NCBI GenBank assembly: GCA_033085395.1
Contig: JANQBS010000147.1
Location: forward strand, 1-64,000
Length of the DNA: 64,000 nt
Direction: 5' to 3'
Source of the DNA: Xanthoparmelia taractica
Lineage: Eukaryota > Ascomycota > Lecanoromycetes > Lecanorales > Parmeliaceae
The position numbers and the translations under genes are program-made. Positions 30,460 through 41,215 of the stretch are shown here, piece after piece; the stretch's first letter is position 1; each line of letters opens with the position of its first letter. Under the pieces are notes generated by a model that made no database searches, was not told where the DNA came from, and was given only the letters and a program-made list of their open reading frames with translations.

Positions 30460-32117
30460 CTATCCGCGCCTCTTCTTCAACATAGTAGGCTTTCCACCCA
30501 CGTAGGTGAAAGACAAGATAGCGGTAAGCAGACACAAGGCGGCCACCACTAGGTTCATGTTCCCATATCCTATAGCGTCTTTTAGTGATCCGCTGATGAG
30601 TGGCCCAATGGTCAATCCGGCACTGAACACCATCGAATTGATACCGTAGAGCTGAGCATATGGTCCGTTGGGGCCGAAGACGTTGGGGTTCGATTTGTCG
30701 TACATTCCAACGACATAAGAAGCCTCAACGATAGAAGGCGATCCGATGTCCCCCATACCAAGCCCGCAAAGTGCAAGCAGAACGCAGTACACAATGATTT
30801 GGGATTTGCCGCCCGAGTGGACCAGACGAAGCAGTATTAGTACAGGCACGAGGTATCCAAAGCCAATGACCGCAGCAGGTTTAGGGCCATAGCGATCGAC
30901 AGTCCAACCTGCCACGGGACCAAGTACCAGGTAAGGAAGGACCAGTGCAATGAAAAGGAGCCCGGCGCTGAGGGAGTCGAAGTCGAAAAGCTCTTGGGCT
31001 TCTGTTGGGATCGTAGCGTCGAAGGTTGACAATAGAGTTGCTTGCACAAAAGCCAACAACAGGGCGGTGAGAAGGCGGGGGTCTTTCAGACAGTACAGGA
31101 TGGGAAGTGAGCGTATCGCTCTCGGTTGATCAGGCGGGATCTTGTATGCTTGGCTTTCCTCTTTGCGAATAAGCGGATCCTCCTCAGTCTCTTCGTGCCC
31201 ATCCTCAGCATCTTGTTCTGACCGAGGGACATTGCCATTGGAAGCATCTTCTGATTCGTCTTCATACTTTGCCGCGGTCTTCTTCTCGATGATCAGGATT
31301 CTCATGATGAAATCGACGGCTAGGATGGCGAAACCCAATCCAAATACACCTGTGGAAGTTAAAAGTGAGGCGTCTCTCTTTCCAATACAAAGAATTGTTA
31401 GGGAGATTTTCATTGGGGCAGCGAAGCATGAAACCTGACCATTTTTCTTCTCATCCAATCATGTAAATGGAGCCTAGGTTGTAGTGCCACAAGGGAAAAG
31501 GAAAAGTTGCAATCTTACCTCCATAGCCTGCAGACTTGTAAATGATACCTCCCAGAACAGGAGCCGCCAATTCACCAATTGAGATGAATCCAAAGATCTA
31601 GTCACAGTCAGATCGAGTACCTCTTCGCACTACCGTCAACAAAACGCACCGAACCGATCGTCTTTCCCAAATTCTCCGGTCCAACCGTATCCAGCACTAA
31701 CGCCAACCCAATCGTCCAAACAACCGCCGCACTAAACCCCTGCAAGACCCGCGCAACCGTCAAGACCGCAACATTCTGCCCCAAAAAGAGCAGCAGCGTC
31801 GCCAACAGCAACGCAGTCAATCCGACAAGAAACGGCAATTGGCGCGTAGGCAGTCTATCCGCAAGGATACCCGCCGGGGGCGAAAAGAGCACGCTGGCGC
31901 CCGCATAGGCCGCCAGGAGGCCCGAAACATGGCTCTGAATCTGGTCCTGGGTTAAATTGACGCGGTCTTGGAGGATGAAGGGCAGGATGGGAACGACGAG
32001 GCCGTAGAGGAAGAGGTCTGTGAACAAGCCGATGCCGACAGTGCTGACGATGAAGAGGGTGCTGGACCGCCATTTGAGACCAATTGGTTTGGATTTGGCC
32101 ATGTTTCGCGGTGGCAA
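30460..32117 (-). CDS. MFS transporter, DHA1 (12-TM drug:H+ antiporter) family
   Basis: Exons 32,117-31,650, 31,597-31,519 and 31,349-30,460 sum to 1,437 nt (478 residues). A second ATG five codons downstream is also possible. TM1 starts at STVGIGLFTDLFLYGLVVPI; the TM1/DHA1 signature and the loop 2-3 motif (AGILADRLPTRQLPFLVG) are present. TM4 has LTVARVLQGFSAAVVW, and TM5 has GELAAPVLGGIIYK, the antiporter motif C region. A charged central loop (EDESEDASNGNV and EEDPLIRKEE) separates the two halves; the second half shows the repeated loop GWTVDRYGPKPAAVIG. It is a plasma-membrane or vacuolar proton-coupled exporter by family; the substrate is unknown, possibly polyamines, amines or toxins. 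The C-terminus ends in a basic KKRRG. Confidence 0.88.
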
Positions 32118-32652
32118 GTTTGAAAAGAGGGGTGGTTAGTTGAGGGTTGGGGAAGGTGCTTTGGGCGCGTACTTCTATAATTTTGGTGCACGGTGACGTC
32201 ATGACCACGCAGTCGGTGCAGTCAAAAGTCAACGTCCATGCATTATCTACATGTACTTTGTATATGCATGACAGTCGACCAAGAAAAGACCTTCCTGCGA
32301 CTGATAATGGCAGTTGAAGGGGTCAATAGTATGATTATACACTGATACGCACGCCGTTGTTGACAAGGAAGACGTCGCTCGCTCTGGAATAAAATAATCA
32401 TAGCATGTGCTCGTCTGGACAAAAGCCGATATTTCATAACCGCCTCAACAGAGTCACATAATACATGTTACTTCATTGCTGCATGCTATTAGACACTCCG
32501 GGCCCGTAGCGTCCAAGCTTCTCAAGTCTATCTCCAGGTTGACCGACTGAGATCAGACCGCCCCACACTCCCTCATCATTGCTTCCATCTTTAGCTGCAT
32601 GTCACAGAATATGTTGATGGCCTGAATGCATCTTCCCATCAGTTTCAACTAT
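32118..32652. other. Intergenic; promoter of the DHA1 transporter
   Basis: 535 bp between the transporter start and the 3' end of the transaldolase gene. No ORF or motif is supported. Confidence 0.5.
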
Positions 32653-33394
32653 TCATCTCGGGGAGCTCATAAGTTCCTTTTCACGACGCACCTGAATCAA
32701 TTTCCCCTCATTCGCACCATTCGCATCCCTCGTCAAAGCCATCCGAAAGGCGTCTTCATTATCAGCGAAAGAAAGCTTCGGTGGGATCTGGTCCGCAGAC
32801 GTCTTGACCTCGTCGAACAGGGACGGTAAATTGGGTGCATTGGAGGGGTCAGTTTCGGCAGAGGCGAGTTCACGAAGGAGCTTTGGAGCGATGGTGATGT
32901 GGTCAACGCCAGCAAGGAGCATGAGCTCGTTGATGGATGTCAGGCTCGCTGGGAGAACTTTGGTGGTGAAGCCGTGTTGCCTGTAGTATCTCTGAGCTGA
33001 AACGCAAAGTTCGAAGAGAGGAGTGTCTCCTTTATACCTGCGCATGCCCTTCAGCCAACTATATGTGAGGCATACTGGAGCGGTATCTACCCTTTCTCAG
33101 TCTGGACTCTGAGTTCATTGAGATATGGAGCAATGTAGTGACAACCGACTTCTCCGGCCAAAGCCGCCTGAGCCAAGGTAAATAATGTGGTGGCCAGCGT
33201 CGTGATACCTGTAGCCTGAAGGGTACGACACGCCTGCAGGCCTTCCCACGTGCTCGGCACTTTGATGCAGACTCGGGATATGTCGAAGTCAGGATCCACC
33301 TGTCCGAAAAGCTGGATGATGCCTGTGTCGAGCTTTTAGCTATATAACCTTCATATATAAACGTAGCTACCTACGTCTAGCATTCTCGACTGTT

Positions 33395-33403
33395 CTAGAG
33401 GTC
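33395..33403 (+). repeat. Left 9-bp target-site duplication
   Basis: CTAGAGGTC immediately before the left TIR. The identical 9-mer follows the right TIR at 36,638-36,646. On the coding (minus) strand it is GACCTCTAG within the codons for the YSYSTS segment of transaldolase. Confidence 0.93.
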
Positions 33404-33535
33404 CAACATGACTACGGACAGTCCCCCTCCCACAGTTCCCCCGTCGCTCTAAATAAGCCTCCCGCAGGCTAGGCTTCAGCCTTTACTAAAAATAAGTTAA
33501 TCTCACATCAAAATTCGGTAAGCGAGTGCGTAAGC
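33404..33535 (+). repeat. MULE left terminal inverted repeat (about 132 bp)
   Basis: Matches the reverse complement of 36,506-36,637 almost base for base. Differences are one extra T in a CAGTT(C)n run and a cluster near the inner part where the left copy has A/T and the right copy has G/C (for example AATAAGTTAATCTC against AATGGGTTGGTCCC), all RIP-type transitions in the left copy, apart from a swapped ACTA/ATCA. Confidence 0.93.
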
Positions 33536-34199
33536 ACTCTGAGAGAAATTTCGATATACACACATAAAATCCTCCCGTTGATCTATCTCTCTTATAGTTC
33601 ACTTAGTATAAATACACTCAAGTATAGTACGTCCGTTATAGATAAGAAAAGACGTGTATTTGCCACCTTCTCAGCTGCTTATAAGCTTACTTCGATTGAT
33701 AATAAGATCTTTTCTAATAAGAAGGCGGCTATTCTTCGCTTAAAAGACTAATTCTACTATTAAAAATTTACTACAATACTCGATTATAGCGAGTATAAGA
33801 AGCGTGAAATTCAATAAATTCTATGCTCTCGTTATGGAAAGAAGACTCGAAATACTTATAAATTAACGGAGAAGACTCGTAAACGATCACTCTTTCACGT
33901 TAATTACAATTAATGCTTATATAAGATTAAAATTCGATACTATAAGAGGGTCGCCGAGTGATAAATCAACGTTATTAACGATACTCACAATTACGATATG
34001 CTTAGTAATTTATTTTAGTTTATAAAGTATCGCTATCGAGATTCTAATAGAAATAACGCTATAGATTAAAAACGAGATCTTCTAATAGTTGATCTTTCAT
34101 TTTAAGAGACTAGAAGAATTATAAGAATTAAGAGACTACGACTTTTCTTTAAGAAGTATTATAATCTTCGTAAAAAAGGCCGCAAGAGATCCGCCCAGA

Positions 34200-35460
34200 A
34201 AGAACTTCAATACGTCTTATATACGCTTGAAACCAAGGATTTTAAGATACGTATTAAGAAGAGATATATAATGAATAAGAATATCAGATAATCGCAAGAG
34301 ATAGAGTTCTTTTTCTTTGTTAGCCCCGCATAAATTCGCCTAACGAGATAATTTATTAGTTATTTTCTCGTTATCACGAATGCTACATTTAATACGAATA
34401 AGAATAATTTATCCTTATTAGTACTTGTTTGCGTGACGAATACCCTGAAGACTATTGTCACTATTCCGATTGCGTACTGTTTTATCGAGTCCGAGTCTAC
34501 TTAGGTCTTCTTATTCATAAACGATTATATAAAGAATCTATTCTTCTATAACGATTGTAGCGACCCCGTAGTATTGCTTGATAATTTCGCTATAGGATTA
34601 ACTACTGCAATAATTAAGAAAAGAATTAATGTAATATCGATTTTCGATAATTAAGTTAGCACGATAGTATAGATGAAAATGAATATGGTCTAACAGCTAA
34701 TCTCTCAAATGAATAAGCTAAATATCGAGTACTTTCTTTAGCTATGTAATTGATATGCGATCGAAGCAATTAAGAAGAGACTAACTCGCGAGGGTTATTT
34801 ACTTAAAACGAGAAAGATGCTTATTAATCTAGTCTAGAAGTAAATTAAGTTCGAAACTCTTATAGATAAAGAGCGAAATTATAATCTCTTATTAAATTAA
34901 TTGCATTAGAAGAATTAGAATTATCTAGTTAACTATTATCAGAGATAGAAGCATTAATTCGTCACAGTTTATATTAAAGAATTATCGAATTTAGAATATA
35001 ACTTTACTTAACGAGGTGAGAGTAGTTATTTAATAATCAAGGGTCTAATTAATTGTTATATATCTATAGATTAATTAGTAGAAAAGATTATCGAGAAAGT
35101 AGACGAGATAATCTTTATATACGAGTGGGACTTAGAGCGTTAGAAGAAGAATAATCCCCGCAGTATCGATGCTAGTAGATTGTTCTTTATAGTACTTCTT
35201 AATTATATAACTTATCAAGCGATTAAATTAATTTATAGAGAGTTAATTAACGTAAAATAATAACTACTTAACGTTGAAGAAGAAGTCTCTTAAGTCGCAG
35301 TAGGGAATACATATAAAAAAGCATATTATTTACTTAAGAGGTATTATTTGCCCTGCAAATGTTAGCTATATCGCTATATCGTTTCGAATATATTAATTTC
35401 ACTCTTACTTATTTATTCGAGATAGTTTTTTAAGGCGCCTGAAATTATAGTAAATTAAGA
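34200..35460 (+). pseudogene. Decayed MULE transposase
   Basis: One plus-strand frame reads FFFFVSPA, ITNATFNTNKNNLSLLVLV, TIPIAYCFIESEST, FLFINDYIKNLFF, PVVLLDNFAIGLTTAI, AIEAIKKRLTREGYLL, FVTVYIKELSN, RGESSYLIIKGLINCY, EKIIEKVDEIIFIYEWDL and LLKRYYLPCKCWLYRYIV. This is the order of fungal MULE transposases: a DDE core (first Asp in the x-ATFNTN strand, second in the LLGDxAxGL loop) and a C-terminal SWIM-like CxC zinc segment. At the first catalytic site GAT has become AAT (N-ATFNTN), a RIP-type change that by itself removes catalysis. Numerous TAA/TAG stops replace Gln and Trp codons. The family call is from motif recognition. Confidence 0.78.
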
Positions 35461-36505
35461 AATAACTTTCGATTCTAGCATTATATCGATTTATTATATC
35501 ACTATACTAGATACTAACGATGCTCGAAGCTAATTCAATAATTATTCTAGCGATGACGATAATAACGCCCCTGGCCCGATATCTACATATACGAGATATG
35601 CTCGCCGAGAACTGAATATGCTGAAGACTAAAGTCTTTTCGATATACAAATTTTATAAGAAGATCTTAGAAGTCTATCGCGCTAAGAAATATACACATGA
35701 GGTAACGAAGACTATTTAAAAAGTAAATAGAGTATACGATTAGAAGTATAATCGATCTACTCTTCTATTTTAGTCTTTTATCGTGATTAAAAAGAATAAT
35801 AAGAATTTAACGTTTAAGAAGAACGAGAGTAGAAGACGTAGTATTATATCGTCGAATTCGAGTAAAAGAGATTAAAAAAGAGAGAAATTAGAAGTATACG
35901 AAGTAGATATTAATAGATCAAGAAACACGCTTCGAATTTTTATAGCAAATTTAGCCTAAGAAATAGAAAGAGACGTTCTTCTCTCGTTAAGTATAAGAGA
36001 AAGAATTTAAAAATTTAGAAGAATTTGATTCTCTTTTCTCTAATAACGTCGGCGATAGCGATAGCGATAGCGATATTTAAGTTCTAGTACTCAGTCTATT
36101 TAGAAGCCTCAATAATCCCTAAGTTCAGCGATATCCGAATAATTTAATTTCGCTTATATCGATGATTTTAACGATAAATAGCTCTTATAAAGTAGTTGAA
36201 TCGTCTTAGCCAGTAGCGAGCACTTATTATTTCGAATAATTCTATTTTCTCGGCAGTGATTAGGGTTAGACGAGGTGTAGCGACTAAGTTATTTAAGAAG
36301 GCTAGATTAAAGTCTTAAGAAGATCACGAATAGAAGGCTAAGGCATATCGAGCTATTAAGCGTATAACGGCGGCGGCGAGAAAGAAGGTAAAGATGATAT
36401 AGCCTAGAAAGAAGGATATTAGTTAGCTAGCTGATTAATTGATAAGTTCTTCACTATAGCAGACTTAGCTAGCTAGATCATTAATTCTTCGAAGTCTTCC
36501 CCATG

Positions 36506-36637
36506 TACTTGCGCACTCGCTTACCGAATTTTGATGTGGGACCAACCCATTTTTGATAAAGGCTGAAGCCTAGCCTGCGGGAGGCTTATTTAGAGCGACG
36601 GGGGACTGTGGGAGGGGGACTGTCCGTAGTCATGTTG
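36506..36637 (-). repeat. MULE right terminal inverted repeat (about 132 bp)
   Basis: Inverted copy of 33,404-33,535; the better preserved of the two, keeping G/C where the left copy shows transitions. Confidence 0.93.
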
Positions 36638-36646
36638 CTAGAGGTC
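36638..36646 (+). repeat. Right 9-bp target-site duplication
   Basis: CTAGAGGTC directly after the right TIR, identical to 33,395-33,403. Confidence 0.93.
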
Positions 36647-37138
36647 GAGTATGAATAAGAAGGATTCATCTGAACGTGAACGAAACCTTTCACATAAGAC
36701 GCCATTCGTAGTGACAAGCTGATCATCTGGCCTCTCAGCCAATTTGCATCAATATGAAGGAGGCACAGACATACGGATATCTCTATCGCCAGCTCCGTGA
36801 GCGAGATGTTGTCGAAATCCCCGGCCAGCCTCCTTGCTGTATCAATGGAGTTCTGTAACAGGCCTTCATGCTGGCTTTCCTGAAGCTCATTGAAAGCAAT
36901 AGCCTGTAGATAGATCTATGAGTGACTTCAAACGTCAAGTATTACCTATCGTGAACGTACTTGGTTCGAGGTACAGTCCTGGAAAGGCCCAAGGGAAGAC
37001 GCTACTGATTGGGAGCTACTGTCAGGAGCGATGTTGAACAGCAGGTCATGTAGAAGACTTACCTTCAACGTCAAGGGTGTCACAGTCAACGACCGTGCGA
37101 GATCTTAGCAAAGCTAGCAGCGAAGTTGGTGACGCCAT

Positions 37139-37983
37139 CTTGAGGCTTCCCAAAGCTCAAATACTGAGCCGAATCAGGGACTCGAAGGCGGATAATTATC
37201 GAATAGAGTCGGATCACGAAATCCCAATAGTATAAGTGATAAGAATCCTACGGGTAACGAAGTCTATCGAGAAAAAGAGGGTTCAAGGCGAAGCGGGCCT
37301 CCCCCGGCGCCCGTCTTACCTCAAAAGAAAAGGAAGACTTGCTGGGGCATCGCCAGCAGTAAAACATACCGTATAGTCGGCGAAGTTCCAACACATAAGC
37401 CATGGAGATGTGAAGATGGCGCTCGCTCATTGATAACCGCCAAGCCTTCGGATCTAACAGTGTCCTATCCGTAGTCTTTACCGACCTTCGGTATGGTAGC
37501 CTGCTCCATGTCACTGGAAGTTCGGTTTTGCGAGCATGGATCACTGAGATTCTGTTCTTATTAGGTATTTCCTATGGCACTCTAGCTATACAAAGGCCGA
37601 CTTATGTCCCGAGCTCTGACCGTGAGGCTGATTGCCAATCAGGTCACATAGAATCAAACTGACACCATGTTATAAGACTCTACATGCTTTTGCATAACTC
37701 AATCCAGGCGCACCTATATATCTAAATATCAATCTGCGGCATCTACATTACGCACACTAGATCTCAATCACCATTTGAAGGAGCAACTAGAGACCCAAGA
37801 CTAGGCGTGTCTATACATTTTTCTTGACATGGCCAGCTTATCCAGGCGCATTCGGTGTCCAACGCTCTCCAGAAAATCCAAGGCAAACCAGAGTTGCTCG
37901 ATGAAACCATACAGCACTCTGCCCTGGTCACTCATGCACCGGACTTAGAAGCACATAAAGTCAAAGCTCAGTGGGTCTTGCCT
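37139..37983. other. Intergenic between transaldolase and aspartokinase genes
   Basis: Contains the 5' flank of the transaldolase gene and the 3' flank of the aspartokinase gene. A 98-codon minus-strand frame (37,248-37,544) has no recognised motif and I do not support it. Confidence 0.5.
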
Positions 37984-39666
37984 TCACTCCGGGAAGGTGA
38001 AGAGATTCGTATGAATGATACTCATAGCGCGATCTGCATCTCGCTGATCCACCACGCAGGAGATGTTGATCTCGCTCGCTCCTGCTCTTAATTAGCGCTA
38101 GAGAACCAAGCTGCAAATTTCAGATGGAGTAGCTAACTGGGGTGGGGACCGTACCCTGCGAGATCATCTCAATGTTAATGTTATGCGTCCCTAGCACACT
38201 GAGCATGGCCCCCGATATACCCACCATGTTCTTCATCTCCTGGCCCACCAGGCTCACAATCGCCATGTCATCAACTAATTCTACGGCCCCCAGGCGCGCC
38301 AATTCATCAACAGCTCCCCGCAGGTCAGCATCTACGATCTGTCTTGCCTCGCCATCTCCGCAGACTAATTCACGATGGCAATAGAAAGCCATGGAGACAT
38401 TCACTTCTGAGCTCGCGATCAGGTCGACAGAGAGCCGCCATTTGTCAAGGGTCGCGAATGTGCGTTCCAAGAAACCACGGGAGGAGGTCCGTTTATTAGA
38501 GCGGAGATTTATGACCAGGATGCGATTCTTCACCGTTACGGCAGTAGGGCGTTTAACCCGAGGGGCTGTGGGACTGCTAATGCTGGATTTCTTGGAGCGG
38601 AATGATGGTCGTGTGGGAATGCGTAAGCAGGTGATGTTGCTCGGTATGGAGGCATTTCTGGGGTCTGGAACGATCGTTGTCCCGGTGCCGCTGGGATTGG
38701 TGACGTTCCTTATCCGAATCGGGATACTCTCACGGATTACTTGCTCCATCGTGAACGGGTGTATGACTTCAGATCCGTAGAATGTCAATTCAGCAGCTTC
38801 GGATGGTGTGATCGTTGAGAGTAGTCGCGCGGTTGGCACTTTGCGCGGGTCAGCACTGTAGATGCCTTCTACTTCTTTCAATATTTGAAGTTCGGATGCG
38901 CCGAGGCTAATAGCGACGAGGGCGGCGCAGAGATCAGTGTAACCTCGGCCGACATGGCTCAGTAGACCGCCAGGCACGGGACCGAAGAACCCAGTTACGA
39001 CAGGGACCCGGTTGCCTGTTTCGAGAAACACCGGTCTCAGAGCTTCAGTGTAGTCTTTATAGAAGCCCTGATTGACGTCACCAGTTGGTGCTTCCACAGT
39101 GCGGATATCAGAGAGATCAATCACGTAGGCATCAATGCCACGATCTTGCAGAAGTGCACCGATAAAATAGCAGCTTAGGATTTCCCCTTTGCTGACGATT
39201 ATATCCAATGTTCGGGGACTGACTTCTCCCAATGTGTCGGCTGCTGTTAGATATTTCATTAGATCATTGGTCTCCCGATCAATCTCTACCGTGAGATTTG
39301 CGAGCAGCTCGGGGGATCGAAGTGTTGAAATCGCCGCCTGTACGTGATCGTCACGAATACTGGTGACTATGGACTTGTAGGCGGCAGAATCATTTGCCGC
39401 TGCTTCGGCGGCGGCTTTTAGTAGCCTGAGCACATGTTTAGGGTACATGGTAATAGCTGCGTCTATGGATGGGCTCACTTGGTAGTCGTGCCTTCAGCTT
39501 TGATTCCAGAGCTTCGGGCAGAGCAAACGACTGCTAGGCGCTTGCGCTTGACTTCATTGCAAATGATGTTAGCAATTTCTTCGGGGAATTTGCCAATGGA
39601 AGTGCCGCCGTATTTTTGCACCACCCAGTCCTTCTCGCACTTTGAGGCGCCGTTTTCTGGATCCAT
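37984..39666 (-). CDS. HOM3: Aspartate kinase (aspartokinase)
   Basis: Exons 39,666-39,479, 39,425-38,155 and 38,081-37,984 sum to 1,557 nt (518 residues), the usual fungal length. The enzyme phosphorylates L-aspartate with ATP, the first step to threonine, methionine and isoleucine, in the cytosol. N-terminal nucleotide-binding motif QKYGGTSIGKF; aspartate-binding and kinase core VPVVTGFFGPVPGGLLSHVG, GRGYTDLCAALVA, EVEGIYSADPRKVP and TPSEAAELTFYGSEVIHPF. Two C-terminal ACT domains: the first around KNRILVINLRSNKRTSSRGF, the second around MAIVSLVGQEMKNMVGISG and, after the last intron, ASEINISCVVDQRDADRAM. The last exon encodes only the end (ending HTNLFTFPE). Feedback control by threonine is known for the family. 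It is intact and transcribed toward the broken transaldolase. Confidence 0.94.
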
Positions 39667-41215
39667 GTCTAGATGGTAGGTAGATACTTGATCTTATTGC
39701 AGAATCAAATAATGCACTATGTAGATATGCCACATATCAAAATTTTCACGATCTTTTGCATGAGAAGGAGGAAAAAGAAGCAAGCATCATCGGCTACCCC
39801 TTGGTTGACTCATAGTTCGGTCTAGTGCTCGATTTCTTCCTTAAGACTGCAGGCTGTCAGCTAAGTGCCTACTTCTCATATATTTAGCAATACTAGCAAG
39901 CCTTGGATACATTCATGGTATCTGGCATATGAGCAGATTCTTTTATAAGCGAGCAAAATTCTACCGATGTGGAAGTTTTGAATGTGCGGTATCGGAAAGG
40001 CTCCGAGACCCAACCGAGATTTCTCACGTGATTACGTGCTAGCGCGCAATTGACGCGTCGCGAGTATAAATCATCGATGTGCTTAGACGTCCTCCAACCA
40101 CAGGTTCTCCGACATTTCAAGATGTGGCAACTTCCAACCAAAGATGACGAGGCGGTTGAATACGCTCCACAGGATGAGTTGAGGCAAGTTTCCGGAGTGC
40201 ATGCAGCTGAGAAGACATCTCGATAGTATTTCATTTGACGAAAGCGAAGCCTCACGCAGCCACATCATTGAAATGCCAGCCCCAATGCTGATGAATGCCC
40301 GCGCGCACTGTCGGAGTCATGCCCATGCTCACTTGCAGGAGGGTTGCGGTTTGTGCCAGCACAGAGAAAGAGATGATGCGAAGGTTCAGTTCAGTCCCAT
40401 ATCTCGTCAGCATTCTCCGCAATCGGCAATGCAGCGCAGTGACTCACGCGAAAAGGTGACGATAAATCATGGACATAGAGAAGAAAAAAAAAAAAAAAAA
40501 AAAACACGGCGTGCTATGATAGGGACAGGAGATGCCAGAGAGCGGCGTGTAGTAAAACGCACACGGGGCAGTGCATGAGGTGCAAAGGACGATGCAAGAG
40601 TAGTCAGGCACGGCTGAACGCAACCGAGATGACACTTGGAGGATGACAAACCCCGCGTCCGAGTTCTCCTTCGATAAGCGTTGCATGATCGAAAGGTGGT
40701 CTTTAATGGTCCTTGCCAGAAAACAATTACTCTCAGCGTCTATACGAATACGATAACGAGATGCATGCCTTAGGCTTTGCACCGGGAACCTGTCAGCGAT
40801 ACCTATGCTCGTAACAGTTATCATTGCAGCAAAAATCCCTCTTCCCATGCATCAAACCATCAGCCGCAGCCATGGGCGCTATAACAACCGGGCTATACAT
40901 TTAGTGTATTTCCCAAAGACGCTACGGAAAATGCACCCGTTCAGGTTTAGCGTTACCGACCTGCTCCTCCTTTATTATAAACGCACTTGGCCTTTGCGAA
41001 CACGAAAAAAAAAAAAATGTAAAGCTTTGAAAGCCGCTTTGCTCTCTTTTTCTACTCCTATTTGCCTGCTTTTCTTTTTCTTTTTCCTTGAAAGGGTTGG
41101 CGAACAAATAAACCATTATTGATCGACAGAGTTGCAGCCTGATTGATAACCGCTCCGTCTCCTCAGCTCCTCCCTTTAAAAAATCAACAGGAAGAAAAGC
41201 AACAAAGACTCAACA
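39667..41215. other. Intergenic, divergent promoters, with homopolymer runs
   Basis: 1.5 kb between the start of the aspartokinase gene (minus) and the start of the RTA1-like gene (plus). A-runs occur at about 40,485-40,504 and 41,006-41,018. Frames of 100-130 codons crossing these runs have no motif. No gene is supported. Confidence 0.55.

Larger units (their letters stand above)
33404..36637. mobile_element. Mutator-like (MULE, Hop-like) DNA transposon, RIP-degraded
   Basis: The element is 3,234 bp, bounded by 132-bp terminal inverted repeats starting CAACATGACTACGG and flanked by a perfect 9-bp duplication CTAGAGGTC. Long TIRs plus a 9-bp duplication are typical of Mutator-like elements; the fungal MULE Hop is about the same size (roughly 3.3 kb). 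The plus-strand interior keeps a decayed MULE transposase (separate entry). The interior is AT-rich with many RIP-type stops, whereas the TIRs are much better preserved. It sits inside exon 4 of the transaldolase gene. Confidence 0.9.
32653..37138 (-). pseudogene. Transaldolase-like gene, disrupted by a MULE inserted in exon 4
   Basis: Exons, in coding order: 37,138-37,063; 37,004-36,961; 36,903-36,775; 36,726-36,638 continuing after the insertion at 33,394-33,375; 33,322-33,091; 33,037-32,653. Leaving out the transposon and one copy of the 9-bp duplication, they sum to 975 nt (324 residues), normal for transaldolase. Motifs: LGPFQDCTSNQAIAF, DNISLTELAIEIS, HVQMNPSYSYST, then across the insertion the TVENARRIIQLF segment, VCIKVPSTWEGL with the Schiff-base Lys, ALAGEVGCHYIAPYLNEL and KVLPASLTSINELM. 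The enzyme moves a dihydroxyacetone unit in the non-oxidative pentose phosphate pathway; this copy resembles fungal secondary transaldolases. No other lesion was found, so the insertion seems to be the only inactivating event. The broken gene could still be transcribed in part. Confidence 0.88.

Noticed and set aside
37248..37544. 98-codon minus-strand ORF upstream of the transaldolase gene
   Set aside because: No motif, and it sits in the promoter region of the transaldolase gene.
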